The position numbers were made by a program, and so were the translations under genes. Positions 23,950 through 34,819 of a DNA stretch of 64,000 nt are shown here, piece after piece. Each line of letters opens with the position of its first letter. Position 1 is the stretch's first letter. The notes under the pieces are model-generated. The model searched no databases. It worked only from the letters and a program-made list of their open reading frames with translations, and was not told the origin of the DNA. The DNA comes from Dictyophora rubrovolvata (Eukaryota > Basidiomycota > Agaricomycetes > Phallales > Phallaceae): positions 1,302,001 to 1,366,000 of the forward strand of contig CP114121.1 in the NCBI GenBank assembly GCA_029959195.1. The letters are read 5' to 3'.

Positions 23950-25962
23950 TGTTGAATGAAGAAATGCGACAAAGTGAAACTCCAAAATTCGATGCTTTTT
24001 AGTGTATCCATGAAATGCAAAGACGAGTTGGACATAACCGGGCTGTGTCAACAAAGTGGCAGCAACGTAACGCTTACCCGGTCCCGAAGTAGTTCTCATT
24101 CACGTGGCCGGAACGGCAAACTAATAACCTAGTATTGCTTGCCACGTTCTTGCAATATCCAGGCGCATCTCTTCAACGCCGACATCGCTTGAGATCATTC
24201 ATGCATCATCCCATGTCGATTGTCGGTCCGAGCGTTGCCTGTGCCGAACACCGCTTCTTCTCGACGGCGCCTCGACAAATCCGGTTCTGAACGCACGCCC
24301 GCCATATTCTTGGGTCCTTGACGTCAAGAAAGGCCCAGTCCCCGGTTTCAGGCAGTGTTCTTTCCTCGTTTCCACCTGCCCTTTACGTCTTTTTTTGGGA
24401 TGTATAAGCACGGTCCTCACCCATCTTATTTCCGAGCTGAAAATGAGCTGCACGGTACATTGCTTGCTGCATCATTTTACCTTCCATTAGGAACACCTCA
24501 ACTCTAATCCAATTACCTACCCAATTAATTGCACCTTATGTTTCAAGTGAATCCTCCAATATTTGCATCTTGCGTGCGGCCACGACTCTAGCCTTCGAAA
24601 TCACCAGATATTCCTCTCCTTCTGTAGTGCTCTTTCATTCATTAAATTGTTTCTGCGCTTTGTCGTCCGGCATCGGTTGAATTGCTTTATTTCGTTAATG
24701 CGACCAGAACAGAATACAGCGTTTTTGACGAACGAGCCCTTTTATTAACAGGGAATTAAAACGGGATGAAGCTGCACAAGTAGCTCAACATAGGCCTAAC
24801 CCGGTAGTCATCGCTTGTATCTAATCATAAGGTGAGCGTGTCAGCTAAGATTCGCAATCATGAAGCTATTTTGGTGTTTTGGTGTCATGCCTGGAGAAAT
24901 ACTCCGGAAGGAGTCCATAGCCACTCGATGATTGACTGCACCGATCAACCTCTGCGTCACGGAAAGTGCCCATATCAACCTGATTCAGGACCTCATTGAT
25001 ATGATCAAAGGTGAAAATCAAATTTCGACCAGCGTGAGAACACATATTCAGACTGCTCGTTGAGAAAGTTGATCTAAATTAGCTTCTTCCCTTCCAAAAA
25101 TAACCACGGAGACATCTAGGACGTAGGAGGATCAACAAGGATGATAGATCAAGGCAGTATCGGCTCTGAATATTCCCGAGCCGAGATCTGCAACATCACC
25201 CCGGCTGCAAATTAGCTTTCTCAAACGAATCCGAGAAACTATTATTTAAAGGCTAAGTTGAACAGAAAGGATTCATGAACTCACAATGCATCGTCTTTGT
25301 GGGGCTTCGATCAACTAGCACCGAAATTTACCAAATTGTTGCCATTCATATAGATGATAATGAATCTAGGAGATTGGTCCATACCCAAGGTTAAGGACCT
25401 GAATCGACGTCGATCGTTCAAAATTCATACTCAAGAAAGAAAACTATACATGATTTTGGGCTTCCATATACTATCTTCGAATTCGTGTTTTCGAATTTAA
25501 GTACCGCGCCGATTTGTAACAGAAAGGACTTTGCTATTAGCATATGAAGGGAAGTTCGGGTTTTACAAGCGATTAAGAGGTCCGGGCCCCGAGGCCTCTA
25601 TCATGGTCACGTTCGAAGACTGGAGACCATCAAAACTAGCCAGAAAACCGACTGTTTGACAGCCATGCAGTATTGAAAACTATTTTGCCAGATTAATTGT
25701 ACGTCGTCTGTAATTTTAATAGTTCAAAAGGGACAGGAACTTACTACGAAATATATTATCTTCCCGGTCTCTAGCCTAAGTGATTTTCCTGCCTCATAAT
25801 ATTCACGGTCGAGCTGGAACGATAAGAATAGCTTCCCTCATGACATTCACCCTCAGGAATGATTTAGACGTGCACCATGGCGTGCCATTGGGGAGTTATG
25901 TGACAAGACAGTGTGACGGATCTCGATCAGCATTAGCTCATTCACTTTATGTAATGACTGCT
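23950..25962. other. Intergenic, 2 kb between the zinc-finger gene and the transposon
   Basis: Long upstream region of the Crz1-like gene. CACGTG occurs at 24101-24106. Nothing else coding was supported. Regulatory genes in basidiomycetes often have long promoters. Confidence 0.45.
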
Positions 25963-25970
25963 ACCAAATC
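25963..25970 (+). repeat. Left target-site duplication (ACCAAATC)
   Basis: Eight bases identical to 31249-31256 and placed exactly outside both termini. Joining the flanks would restore a single copy (CTACCAAATCAGAC). Confidence 0.85.
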
Positions 25971-26032
25971 CACGAAACGACCGCGACTGGGGAAGTGTCT
26001 CATGAGACATTGTCCCATGGGACACGGGCGTC
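25971..26032 (+). repeat. Left terminal inverted repeat
   Basis: About 62 bp. The first 12 bp match the right end only about half the time; from GCGACTGGG onward the match is high. It contains two perfect 14-bp palindromes: TGTCTCATGAGACA (25996-26009) and TGTCCCATGGGACA (26011-26024). It ends at GGCGTC. Confidence 0.82.
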
Positions 26033-26107
26033 AATCCGTTCAGACTCCGACTATAGACAGCGCCGTTGCACAGCACGTTATGTGCAATTACAACCAACAA
26101 ATACACC

Positions 26108-28423
26108 ATGCTCACATTAAATACACTATATGAACGTTGTGCTCAGTACCCCGTTCTATTCTCTTTCTCTGCCGACACTCTTTTTATGTTTATATCCCTT
26201 GTTCAACAAATGAAGCCACTCCTTTCGCACAGTCAAACATTTACTGCTTGCAATGAACCACCACTGTTCCTGCTGTCAAAGGTCCATGCTTTTCTGTGTA
26301 ACTGCCTTCGTCTTGAGTCAGACATTATGACTATTTGTTGGATGGCTTTGAAAGATTTTGCCTGGAGCAGCGATGTAAAGGCCGGAAAAGGACTGCTAGT
26401 TGACTTCACAACCATGCTTCCCCTCTTCCTGGAGTATGGGTTGCCATTGGAATTAGGTATGCTTAATAATTAATTGTGTTCTAGGATGGTATAAAAATTG
26501 TTTACAGCAATAATACATTTCTTCCCTCCTACACGACACTGTAACAGACTGGGATGCCGCAACAACTTCCATGCTCGCAAGCAAGAAAATCTTCCGATTC
26601 AAGACTTAACAGAACCATTGACACACCAAGCTGTACTATTCACCACAGTCAATGGCCCTATTCCTGTTTTTACTACTTCTTTATACTGCCGTGGTATGTT
26701 ATATCAGGATCGTGGGTTTGTTGCTAAAAAGAATGAATTTGTAGGCTGTAACACGCGATTTTATCACAATTATACAGTCCAGAGCGATGTTAGAACATAC
26801 TATGACTCTTGTGAATTTGATGATGCTGGATACAAATACATTCAGGTTCTTCCTCACTATTTCGCCGAAAGAACTGTCTGTGAACGGTTCCTGGACCAAA
26901 TGGCATTCGCATGGTGCGTTATAATTTATTCTGGGATTTATTAGTACACACTTTTGAGACCTTTCAGGATGTCCGCTGAGAACTGTGCTCGGATTTACAA
27001 TATGGAGGCTTCTAAACTGGACTGGGCTTCCACGCTTCCTTTCTCAAGCACATTGAATTACAAGTTGACACCGAAGTTCGTTTGGGAATCTTTTACTATT
27101 CATTCTCTGCTATCATGGGCCCAACCTCGTAATAAACCTCTCGCCGTCTTACAAAATGCTCAAGATCAACGAGTGCGCTGGTATGCTACAATCCAGGAGC
27201 GCAACACAGAGATAGCCGGAATGGGACAACCATTGTGGGGTCATGCCTGCGATTTATGTACCAAACATTATACTGATAAGGATGGTGTTCCAATATCAGT
27301 CTGCAGGTATGCCTGTCTACAATAATTATTTGTCGACACACTAATTTCATTGACAGGTCAGTGGTTGTGGATGGAGTGTCACTCGGACATCCTTGCTGCG
27401 CTGTCCATGACTGCAAAGAGCCATTACCGACAACTAAGAATCGGTACTGCACTATCCATACCCTACAGGAAACGTTATGCGCTGTTGAGAACTGTAGCTT
27501 TCCTGTTGATGTGGGCTACAAGACCTGTAGTAACGAACACCATCGAAGCCTTGAGCTACGTCACAAAGAACGTGGATCAGCTATGTTTCAGCTCAAAGAG
27601 CGGTTGCGACGAACACATCACACTCAACCTCTTGCAAAGCAGCCAAGCATGCAACTTGTCAGTACTGAAGCTGATGAAGAATACGGCGATGAAGGAGAGG
27701 AAGGGGAGGAGGAGGAGATGGTGCAAGAGCCAGACCAATCCAACCAATGCCTACAAAAACCTGAAAGTGGACTTCGGAGAATTACTGCACGCTTCGGGCG
27801 CCGTCGTACACATAATGAGCAGTTGTGTGTTTCATCATGTGGCATTATCCTTGGTCGAGCTACCTTCTATGGTGCTGAGGGTCCAAATAGTGTCCGCGTA
27901 CGTGTTTATATTTCATTCTCTTTCTCACACTAATTATTTAAAATAGAGTTTTCTCAAGGGCCTTTTTCCAACGAAGCGGTCTCTGCCTAATGTCATCTGG
28001 CATGATAACAATTGCCGCCTTGTTGCAATGCTACGCGCAGAGAGAGACACTTACTTTAGTGGTGTTGCCTTTCCAGTGGATGTCTTCCACTTCAAGACCA
28101 AGCATAAGGAAAGTGATGAATTTTGTGGCCGTGAATGCAATCCTGCCCGCTGGCCACAGCTTATGAATAATGGAAAGTGGGTATTTAACTCATCAGCGGC
28201 CGAGCAGGTGAATTCGTGGATTGGAGGGTTTCGTTCAATGACTCGGTTGTTGCGCTGTGAAAGGTATACATATACCTTGTTCTTTATTGCTTTTAACTTA
28301 TGATCATATAGATATAACTTTTTCTTAGATGAAGTGATTATGCGGCATAATCAGGTGCACATCGAAGAATTACAGGCCTCTAGACATTCACCATATAATA
28401 TTCCTCATGAGGAAGTTTTATAA
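26108..28423 (+). CDS. KDZ-type transposase with CxC5 and CxC6 cysteine clusters
   Basis: Seven exons (26108-26456, 26508-26693, 26745-26913, 26968-27306, 27357-27897, 27947-28263, 28312-28423) join to an open 670-aa protein. The N-terminal part (MLTLNTLYERCAQYP...) leads into the CxC5-like cluster: FPPTRHCNRLGC, then FTTSLYCRGCNTRFYHNY. The CxC6-like cluster (about 325-420) has HACDLCTKHY, GHPCCAVHDCKEPLP and CAVENCSFPVDVGYKTC. The C-terminal part would be the RNase H-like core. Asp548 (IWHDNNC), Asp573 (FPVDVFHFK) and Glu614 (AAEQVNSWIGGF) are candidate catalytic residues; their assignment is inference. No stop or frame break seen, so the enzyme may be functional. An acidic insert (residues about 445-460) is low complexity. 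It converges on the partner gene 92 bp away. Confidence 0.88.
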
Positions 28424-28515
28424 GTGATGTATTATTGCATACATGATACAAATAGGATAACGCATGTCAATACAAATCAAATTCAAAAGAAAGGAATGAA
28501 TGAATGAATGAAGGT

Positions 28516-31047
28516 CTAATCATTATCAGAAATAACAATGATATCTGTATTAGTACTTTGTGTCATAGTGAATTCTTGATCCTCCGTTTTAATGTCACTT
28601 TCTGTAGCGTAACTATAAAATGAGCCACATTCACCACTATCTTGCCATGTAGTATAAGCATCATCAAATGAGAATTCTGAATCATCTGAATCAGCTTGAA
28701 TCAATAATATCGCAGTATAAGGAACAAGAATTGCTGTGAGGAATTGATGATAGTTCAAAGGTTTGATTTGTTCATGCAATAACAGATTTAGATTTTCGGG
28801 AGCAGGGAAGAGTTTCAGTAGTGTCTTGTGTATAATCAAACCCGACTTATCACCATAGCTATATAATTTATTATGCTTATCCGACAATACAGATATAATA
28901 AATAACTTACTATCCGCAATGTTCAAACTTCATACGCTCTGTTAAACCACTAAATGAAATAATACTATTCCCACTTTGCCGGAACTGGTGCTTCACCCGT
29001 TGAAGTAGCGGATTATCTATAGGATTAGAGAGTTGCCTGTGTAGTTGGGTTTTAAAAGATTCGACTCAAGTTGGCAAGAGTGCGTAATCTATGTTCTTCG
29101 GTATTTTCCAATTGGGATGGCACTGCATTTGTTTATCAGCTTTCGTCTGAAGTGTGTGACTAGCACAAAAATTCTGTAGAAGCTGAAAGTAATTGTCGCA
29201 TTTCAGTGACACCTTCAGATGTTGAAAATGGTCCTCAAGATGTGGTGGTAGATTCATTAATCGCGAATTGCATAGTGGACAGAAACGCTCTAAAATAAGG
29301 GTCTTGGGGTCCAGTAGATCCAAAATACTATCAGAAGTATTACCGTCAGTTGTACTATCTTGATCACCTTTGAAAGTACTATTTTTGATCAGATTTGACC
29401 AGAGGCCTTTAGACGTTCGACCATATTCAATGAATCTAGCTTTGAGAACTTCATCAAGATCATCAAACATATTTCTGATGCGATAAAATGTAGAACGAGG
29501 AATTTGCTGTCCGAAAAAGTTATTGAGTAGCTCTGAAAGAGGGATATTTTGTTTTCGACCATGTGTGACAAATTCGAATCCATCTTTCAATTCACAGACA
29601 TGAAAGTCTGCTGGCCATCGTTTTGAACCAGTGTATCGTGAATCATCTTGTATAGGGAAGGGCCGTATACAGATTTTTTTCGTTTTCCCTGCAGCTGATT
29701 GAGATTTTTGTTTGCGCTTTGAACCAAGAGGCTGAGAAATAGAAAAAGAGGATGAAGGTGATGAATTTGCTTTTATTGGGGAGATTAAAGAGTGAATATT
29801 CTTATTCGTTTTTTTCTGTAGTTCCATTTCATCATCCAAATTTTCCCAATTCTCAATGAATGGTGAACCGATGATTGGCAGTATATGGTATAACACTCGT
29901 TGGCCGTCTACAACTTGCTGCATAGTGTGAAGTTCATGGAGGATCCATTCATTTGTCTCGGGAATCCATGTCTCAATAAGGTCATCAATATTTATCTTCA
30001 GATATTCAAGTAGTCGGATGGCCATGCCTAGTGAGAAGTTTGGATAACTTTGCATTATTGTATGCTTGAAGTGAATAGGAGGCAATTCCGGCTAAAGTCT
30101 GTAATTGAATGACTAGAACTATAATGAAAGGGATATATACATACCTTGCTCCAAATAACAATTAAGACATGTTTCTCTGCTTTGACCTGACTAATCTGCT
30201 GTTTAATATGTGATCTTGCTCTAGCCGATGTTACTGCTGAAGCCCACAATGGACCTATACTTGTGGCGAGAGTTTGGGAAGGTGCAGCTGTAATGCTTAG
30301 TGGTTGTGTCATTGCTGAAGTTTGGGAAGGTGCAGCTGTAATGCTTAGTGGTTGTGTCATTGCTGAAGTTTGGGAAGGTGTGGCTGTAATGCTGAGCTGC
30401 TGTGATGTCATTACTGAAGTCATGTCAACAGTAGGCGCAGGAAGTGGTTGAGTATTAAGAGAAAGAGATGGAACAGACAGAGTTGGAAGAGGAATATTCA
30501 CAGGTCCTGTGCTTTGAATTGGTTGTTTATGGTGGAAAGCACACTCTTTTCGAAACTTGTTATCCCTTCTTGCAATCAGAAACTCTTCATCACAGCAAGA
30601 ACTGCACCGCTGAAAGGAACACTTCTGTGCAACTCTGTTGAGCTTTTGTTCGCGACGGCATGTTGCACCCATACATCGTAAAATTGAAGTAGTTGCATGA
30701 TCAGCTGACAGAAAAAGTGCAGGTGGGTAAAACAAAGTGTTCTTTGCAGCATTTGATGCAGGTATTGTCTCATTGTAATAATTCGCTATTTGAAGGGCGA
30801 CTTCATGAATCGGATAAGCAGCACTGTGAAATACTGTGTAATTGCAGGTACGATTCCGGCACTAATGTCATGAAATAATGCAGAAATATAAAATTCTTAG
30901 AAGTTAAGGAGAAAGATAACAAACCCGTTGCATGATCCTTCCTCTATTTTCAGGGGTGGAAGAACCAAGACATGCCTCAAATATTCCCATTTCACCAGGA
31001 CATTTCAGACATTTGACATGACGGATTGGAAGTTCAGAGTCATTCAT
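28516..31047 (-). CDS. Transposon partner gene, unknown function, one in-frame stop
   Basis: Four exons from 31047 down (31047-30925, 30861-30145, 30091-28911, 28858-28516) stay in phase for 787 codons but contain one TGA at 29068-29066, codon 622. The product may thus end at 621 aa. The N terminus has VKCLKCPG, ENRGRIMQRCRNRTC and a second cluster (RCMGATCRREQK, then QKCSFQRCSSCC), suggesting two zinc-binding modules. A Ser/Thr/Pro linker with a 16-residue tandem repeat and a Lys-rich basic stretch follow. The third part (WPADFHVCELKDGFEFV, QIPRSTFYRIRNMFDD) looks like a folded DNA-binding or core domain. I cannot name the family. It is not a TET/JBP dioxygenase, since I see no HxD motif. 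Its place inside the inverted repeats argues for a role in transposition. Confidence 0.78.
30272..30415 (-). repeat. 48-nt tandem repeat, three copies, inside the partner gene
   Basis: Two near-identical units (30272-30319, 30320-30367) and a more divergent third (30368-30415). Each encodes 16 residues, SAMTQPLSITAAPSQT or a close variant. The unit length keeps frame. Confidence 0.85.
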
Positions 31048-31184
31048 TTTGAGTATCAATATGCATATAGCTGATGTATGTGTGGAATGTGTAGATGTTA
31101 GAATTAGTATTATGGATAATGGGTTACGCTTGAAAAGCGGAGTTAAAATTTAGCCGAGGCTGGTGCCGTCGGTCTTTCAAATTA

Positions 31185-31248
31185 GACGCCTAAGTGTCTC
31201 ATGAGACAGTGTCCCATGGGACACTTTCCCAGTCGCTGGCCTTTTCTC
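31185..31248 (-). repeat. Right terminal inverted repeat
   Basis: About 64 bp, reading inward from 31248. It carries the same two palindromes (31195-31208 and 31210-31223). Because each is palindromic, the pair reads in the same left-to-right order at both ends on the plus strand. The inner limit is GACGCC at 31185-31190. Confidence 0.82.
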
Positions 31249-31256
31249 ACCAAATC
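31249..31256 (+). repeat. Right target-site duplication (ACCAAATC)
   Basis: Second copy of the 8-bp duplication, immediately after the right terminus of the transposon and 146 bp before the PMS1 start codon. Confidence 0.85.
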
Positions 31257-31401
31257 AGACTTTCCTCGACAGTGCTTGGAAATGGCCATTTAAACTTTTA
31301 TATTGTCGACGTGTGACGTTCCCGTCACACGTAGTGTACATACAGCAGTAGCTAGATCTGATAGAGACACCCTTCTTGCCCTCTCCCCCGTTTCAATATC
31401 A

Positions 31402-34400
31402 ATGTCGATCAAAGCTATAGACTTGTCCTCGATTCACCGCTTGACTTCGGGACAAGTCGTCATTGATTTGCAAACGGCGGTGAAAGAACTAGTGGAGAAC
31501 AGCCTAGATGCAAATAGCACTTCGATTGGTAAGTGCTGCCGCTAGCGGAGACGCGAGTATATTGAAACATTTATCAAGAGGTTAGATTCAAAAATTATGG
31601 TCTTACCTCTGTTGAAGCTATCGATAACGGCTATGGGATCCGGGAACAGGATTACGACAGTATAGGTATGCTACACAGACACAAAATTGCCAAACACTAA
31701 ATCTACAGCTATGGGTTATAGCTTTGAAACATCACACCTCCAAACTATCTAGTTATAGCGATTTAGCCTCAGTGCAAACTTTCGGATTCAGAGGCGAAGC
31801 CCTATCATCATTATGTGCCCTTAGTTCTTCCCTCACGGTTGTAACGGCGACAGCTGAACAGGCTCCCATGGCCACCATCTTGGAATTTTCTCAGGACGGA
31901 AGACTCAAAGGTTCTCGGACCAAAACGGCAAGAAATGTAGGTGGAAGGCTTTATATATCTCCGTGATTTACTCTTGTTTTTTAGAAAGGCACAACTACAA
32001 TAGTGTCTGGACTTTTTACACCTCTTCCTGTCAGGAGGAAAGAATTCGAAAGAAATGTAAAGCGAGAATTTGCGAAAGCACTGGCAATTTTGCATGCGTA
32101 TGCTCTCGTACCCTGCACCAAGGAGAATAACGGTGTTCGCTTGGTTGTAACCAATCAACAAGACAAAGGGTAGTGTTCCTCGGAGTTTTTTTACTTCAAC
32201 TGTTGATTTTCTCCCAGATCCCGCTCTATCCAACTACAGACCGATGGAACTTCTTCATTAAGAGCTTCGGTATTAGGCCTATGGGGTCCTAAGTCCTTTG
32301 ACAACGTTGTCCCTCTCAATCTCGCGTTTACTGTAGCGGCCAGTCGCTCTACTACGCTAATAAAACGTGGCCTCGAAAAAGACATGTCAGCCTTTCAAGG
32401 TTTTAGACAATGTGTATCATTGACTCTTTTTCAGAAGCATCTCTGTGGAAGTCCAAGGGTTGATATCCGAGTTTTCTCCAGGCTGTGGTCGAGCAAGTGC
32501 CGACCGACAGTTCTTTTTTGTTAACGGCCGTCCATGTTCTCTTAACAGAGTAGCCTATCACATCGTTTCGTTGCTATTTTCTAACATCAGAATAGATCCA
32601 GAAAATTTTGAATGAAATTTATCGTTCATTTAATTCTGGGCAAGCTCCGTTCCTGATTGCTGATTTTCGTCTTCCCACAGGTATGCTTTTCAGATATTTA
32701 TTGAAGTGTTTGTTAATAACGTTGTCAGGGGCGTATGATATCAATGTTTCACCCGACAAGCGTACCTTATTTCTGCACAACGAAGATGTTTTGATTCAGG
32801 CTTTGAAAGTAACGCTGGTTATTAAAACTGTCTACGCTTCACTTATTTTTGGAAGGAAAGTGTCGAAGAGACCTTCTCATCGTCTCGGTCGACCTACAGC
32901 ATAAACCACGCACTTCCGTCATCCATCTCACAAGCTAAACCAAGCGATCTGCCTCCTGTTCCAAACACACCGTCATCGTCTTCTGGTACGACAAAATTTG
33001 ATAAGCCGAGGGTTCTGCAGGGTCCGCCGCCAGGTGACGAATCGATGGTTGCTGATCCAGTCAATGCTCTTTTGTTTACCAAAGGCAAGGATAATTCCGT
33101 CACTAAACAACGTCATGGATATTTTGCAGCGACACTAGATAATTTCAAAAACTCTCCTGGGTCGGATACAGTGGAATCGCGCACAGCTTCAACTGACAAC
33201 TCAAATTCCGAACTATTCAATGAACCGCCTAAAAAACGCTTGAAAGTCGATAAGTCAATACCAAACCAATCAGTTCTCAATACCAAAGGTGCTGCCTGGA
33301 ATTTGCGAGGTTCTGACGGTATGACTCAGCCCGGGACGTTGGGTTTTATAAACACTACCCGTGTTAAAGCATCTATTGACGTGCAATCAAGCAAACATTC
33401 AAACATTCGCACCGATAAAAAAGGCGTTGGTTCTTCTGGTTTTCAAAAGACAACGACAAGAGCGTCAGGACTAGCGAGTTTATCGGATGACGATAGGAAC
33501 TCGACACAGGCGAACAATTTACAAGATGATGATGCTCTCCAGGTTCAACCTCTTCCCGAAGACAGTCGCGTATCTAGCGTTGAGCCAATTATTGAAATTG
33601 ATTCTGACCTGGAAGCTCATGAATCCACATCATCTAATTTGTCAAAATCTATCCCGTCTCCTGCTATAGAAGTGATGCGGACCCTCGTCAGCAAGGCTAA
33701 CCTGGGGTTGGATCTGCATCGACTACAAAACATATGGCAACGGTTACGTCTTGAGGCGCATACCCATGATGATATCTCACCGGGGATGCCTGGTTGTCTC
33801 GAAAAATACGCGGGTATTGACAATGATATCAAAGAAGCTGAAGAGGAATTAACTCGGATCATACGCAAGGAAGATTTTGCGTGTATGCAAATAATGGGAC
33901 AATTTAATCTGGGGTTCATAATAGCACGTCTAAGGCGCAGTGCGGAGGTATATTCCGTAGATGATCTTTTTATAATCGACCAACATGCGGCGGATGAAAA
34001 GTACAATTTTGAATCTTTACAGCGATCAACTAGCATCAAATCCCAGAAGCTTCTCAAACCGCAACCTATAGAATTGACATCGATGGAAGAGTTGACTGTC
34101 ATGGATAATGTTCATGTTTTGAGAAATAATGGATTCGAAATATCAATACAAGAAGATGCCGCTCCTGGCAGTGGTGAGCGCATCCAACTGGTATCGCAAC
34201 CTATCAGTAAAGACACAATCTTTGGTTTAGAGGGTAAGTCTTCTATTTTCACCAAACTTAAACAACCAATATCCATCATTCATAGATCTAGCTGAGCTTC
34301 TATATAAGATACAGGAAAACCCAGGATGTCAGTCTCTCCGTTGCACTAAGGCACGAGCCATGTTTGCAATGCGTGCTTGCCGCAAAAGCGTGATGATAGG

Positions 34401-34638
34401 GATGCCATTGACAACAAAGCAGATGATATCTGTAAGCTGATCTTTAAGTTTCTTCTTACATTTTTAATATTCTCCCCGGAAGATTGTACGTAATATGGGG
34501 TTGATGAATCAGCCATGGCATTGTCCTCACGGAAGACCCACGATGCGGCATTTGGCCAATCTTCATTCCTTCAATAGTGCAAAAAGAGACATTTCATGGA
34601 CTAAATTTGCTGCTTCTGATTATCTTGGATATGAGTAG
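31402..34638 (+). CDS. PMS1: PMS1 (animal PMS2), MutL-alpha mismatch repair endonuclease
   Basis: Subunit of the MLH1-PMS1 heterodimer, nuclear, 913 aa. Eleven exons: 31402-31528, 31579-31665, 31722-31936, 31985-32169, 32218-32385, 32435-32549, 32596-32680, 32729-32808, 32856-34233, 34286-34431, 34483-34638. GHKL ATPase motifs: [29 protein letters not shown], followed by the transducer end [14 protein letters not shown] long disordered linker leads to the C-terminal domain. The endonuclease motif [12 protein letters not shown] (from about residue 729) is intact, as are ACRKSVMIG and CPHGRPTM, which make the metal site. It lacks a start upstream of [10 protein letters not shown] with good context. 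A transposon lies 153 bp upstream of the ATG. Confidence 0.97.
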
Positions 34639-34819
34639 ATTTGTATATAAAGATACTCTTATCAAATTCAATCCCAGACCCCATTGCATCATATCAATTA
34701 GTAGGTATTTACCTATCGCAGGCCATCACTCGACGGGGTAAATTGATTGGCGGGGTTCCGCAGGTTGCATATTCGTAACAGATATCCAGTTAAACTTTTC
34801 AATACTCCACCCATAACTA

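Larger units (their letters stand above)
25971..31248. mobile_element. KDZ-type (CxC5/CxC6) DNA transposon, 5278 bp, full length
   Basis: The element is flanked by the 8-bp direct repeat ACCAAATC (25963-25970 and 31249-31256), a target-site duplication. Inverted termini match: both ends carry GCGACTGGG(G/A)AAGTGTC exactly 12 bp inside the duplication, and similarity extends about 62-64 bp to GGCGTC. Inside are two convergent genes: a CxC5/CxC6 transposase (plus) and a partner gene (minus). An 8-bp duplication and CxC clusters fit Kyakuja/Dileera/Zisupton elements of basidiomycetes. The transposase frame is open throughout. The matching duplication and well-kept termini suggest a fairly recent insertion. 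Confidence 0.88.

Noticed and set aside
23406-24035. 209-codon minus-strand frame
   Set aside because: Shifted reading of the Gln/Tyr-rich N terminus of the Crz1-like gene.
28516-31047. Partner gene as a TET/JBP dioxygenase, known to travel with some fungal KDZ elements
   Set aside because: No HxD...H metal-binding pattern or double-stranded beta-helix signature was seen; the protein has Cys clusters instead.
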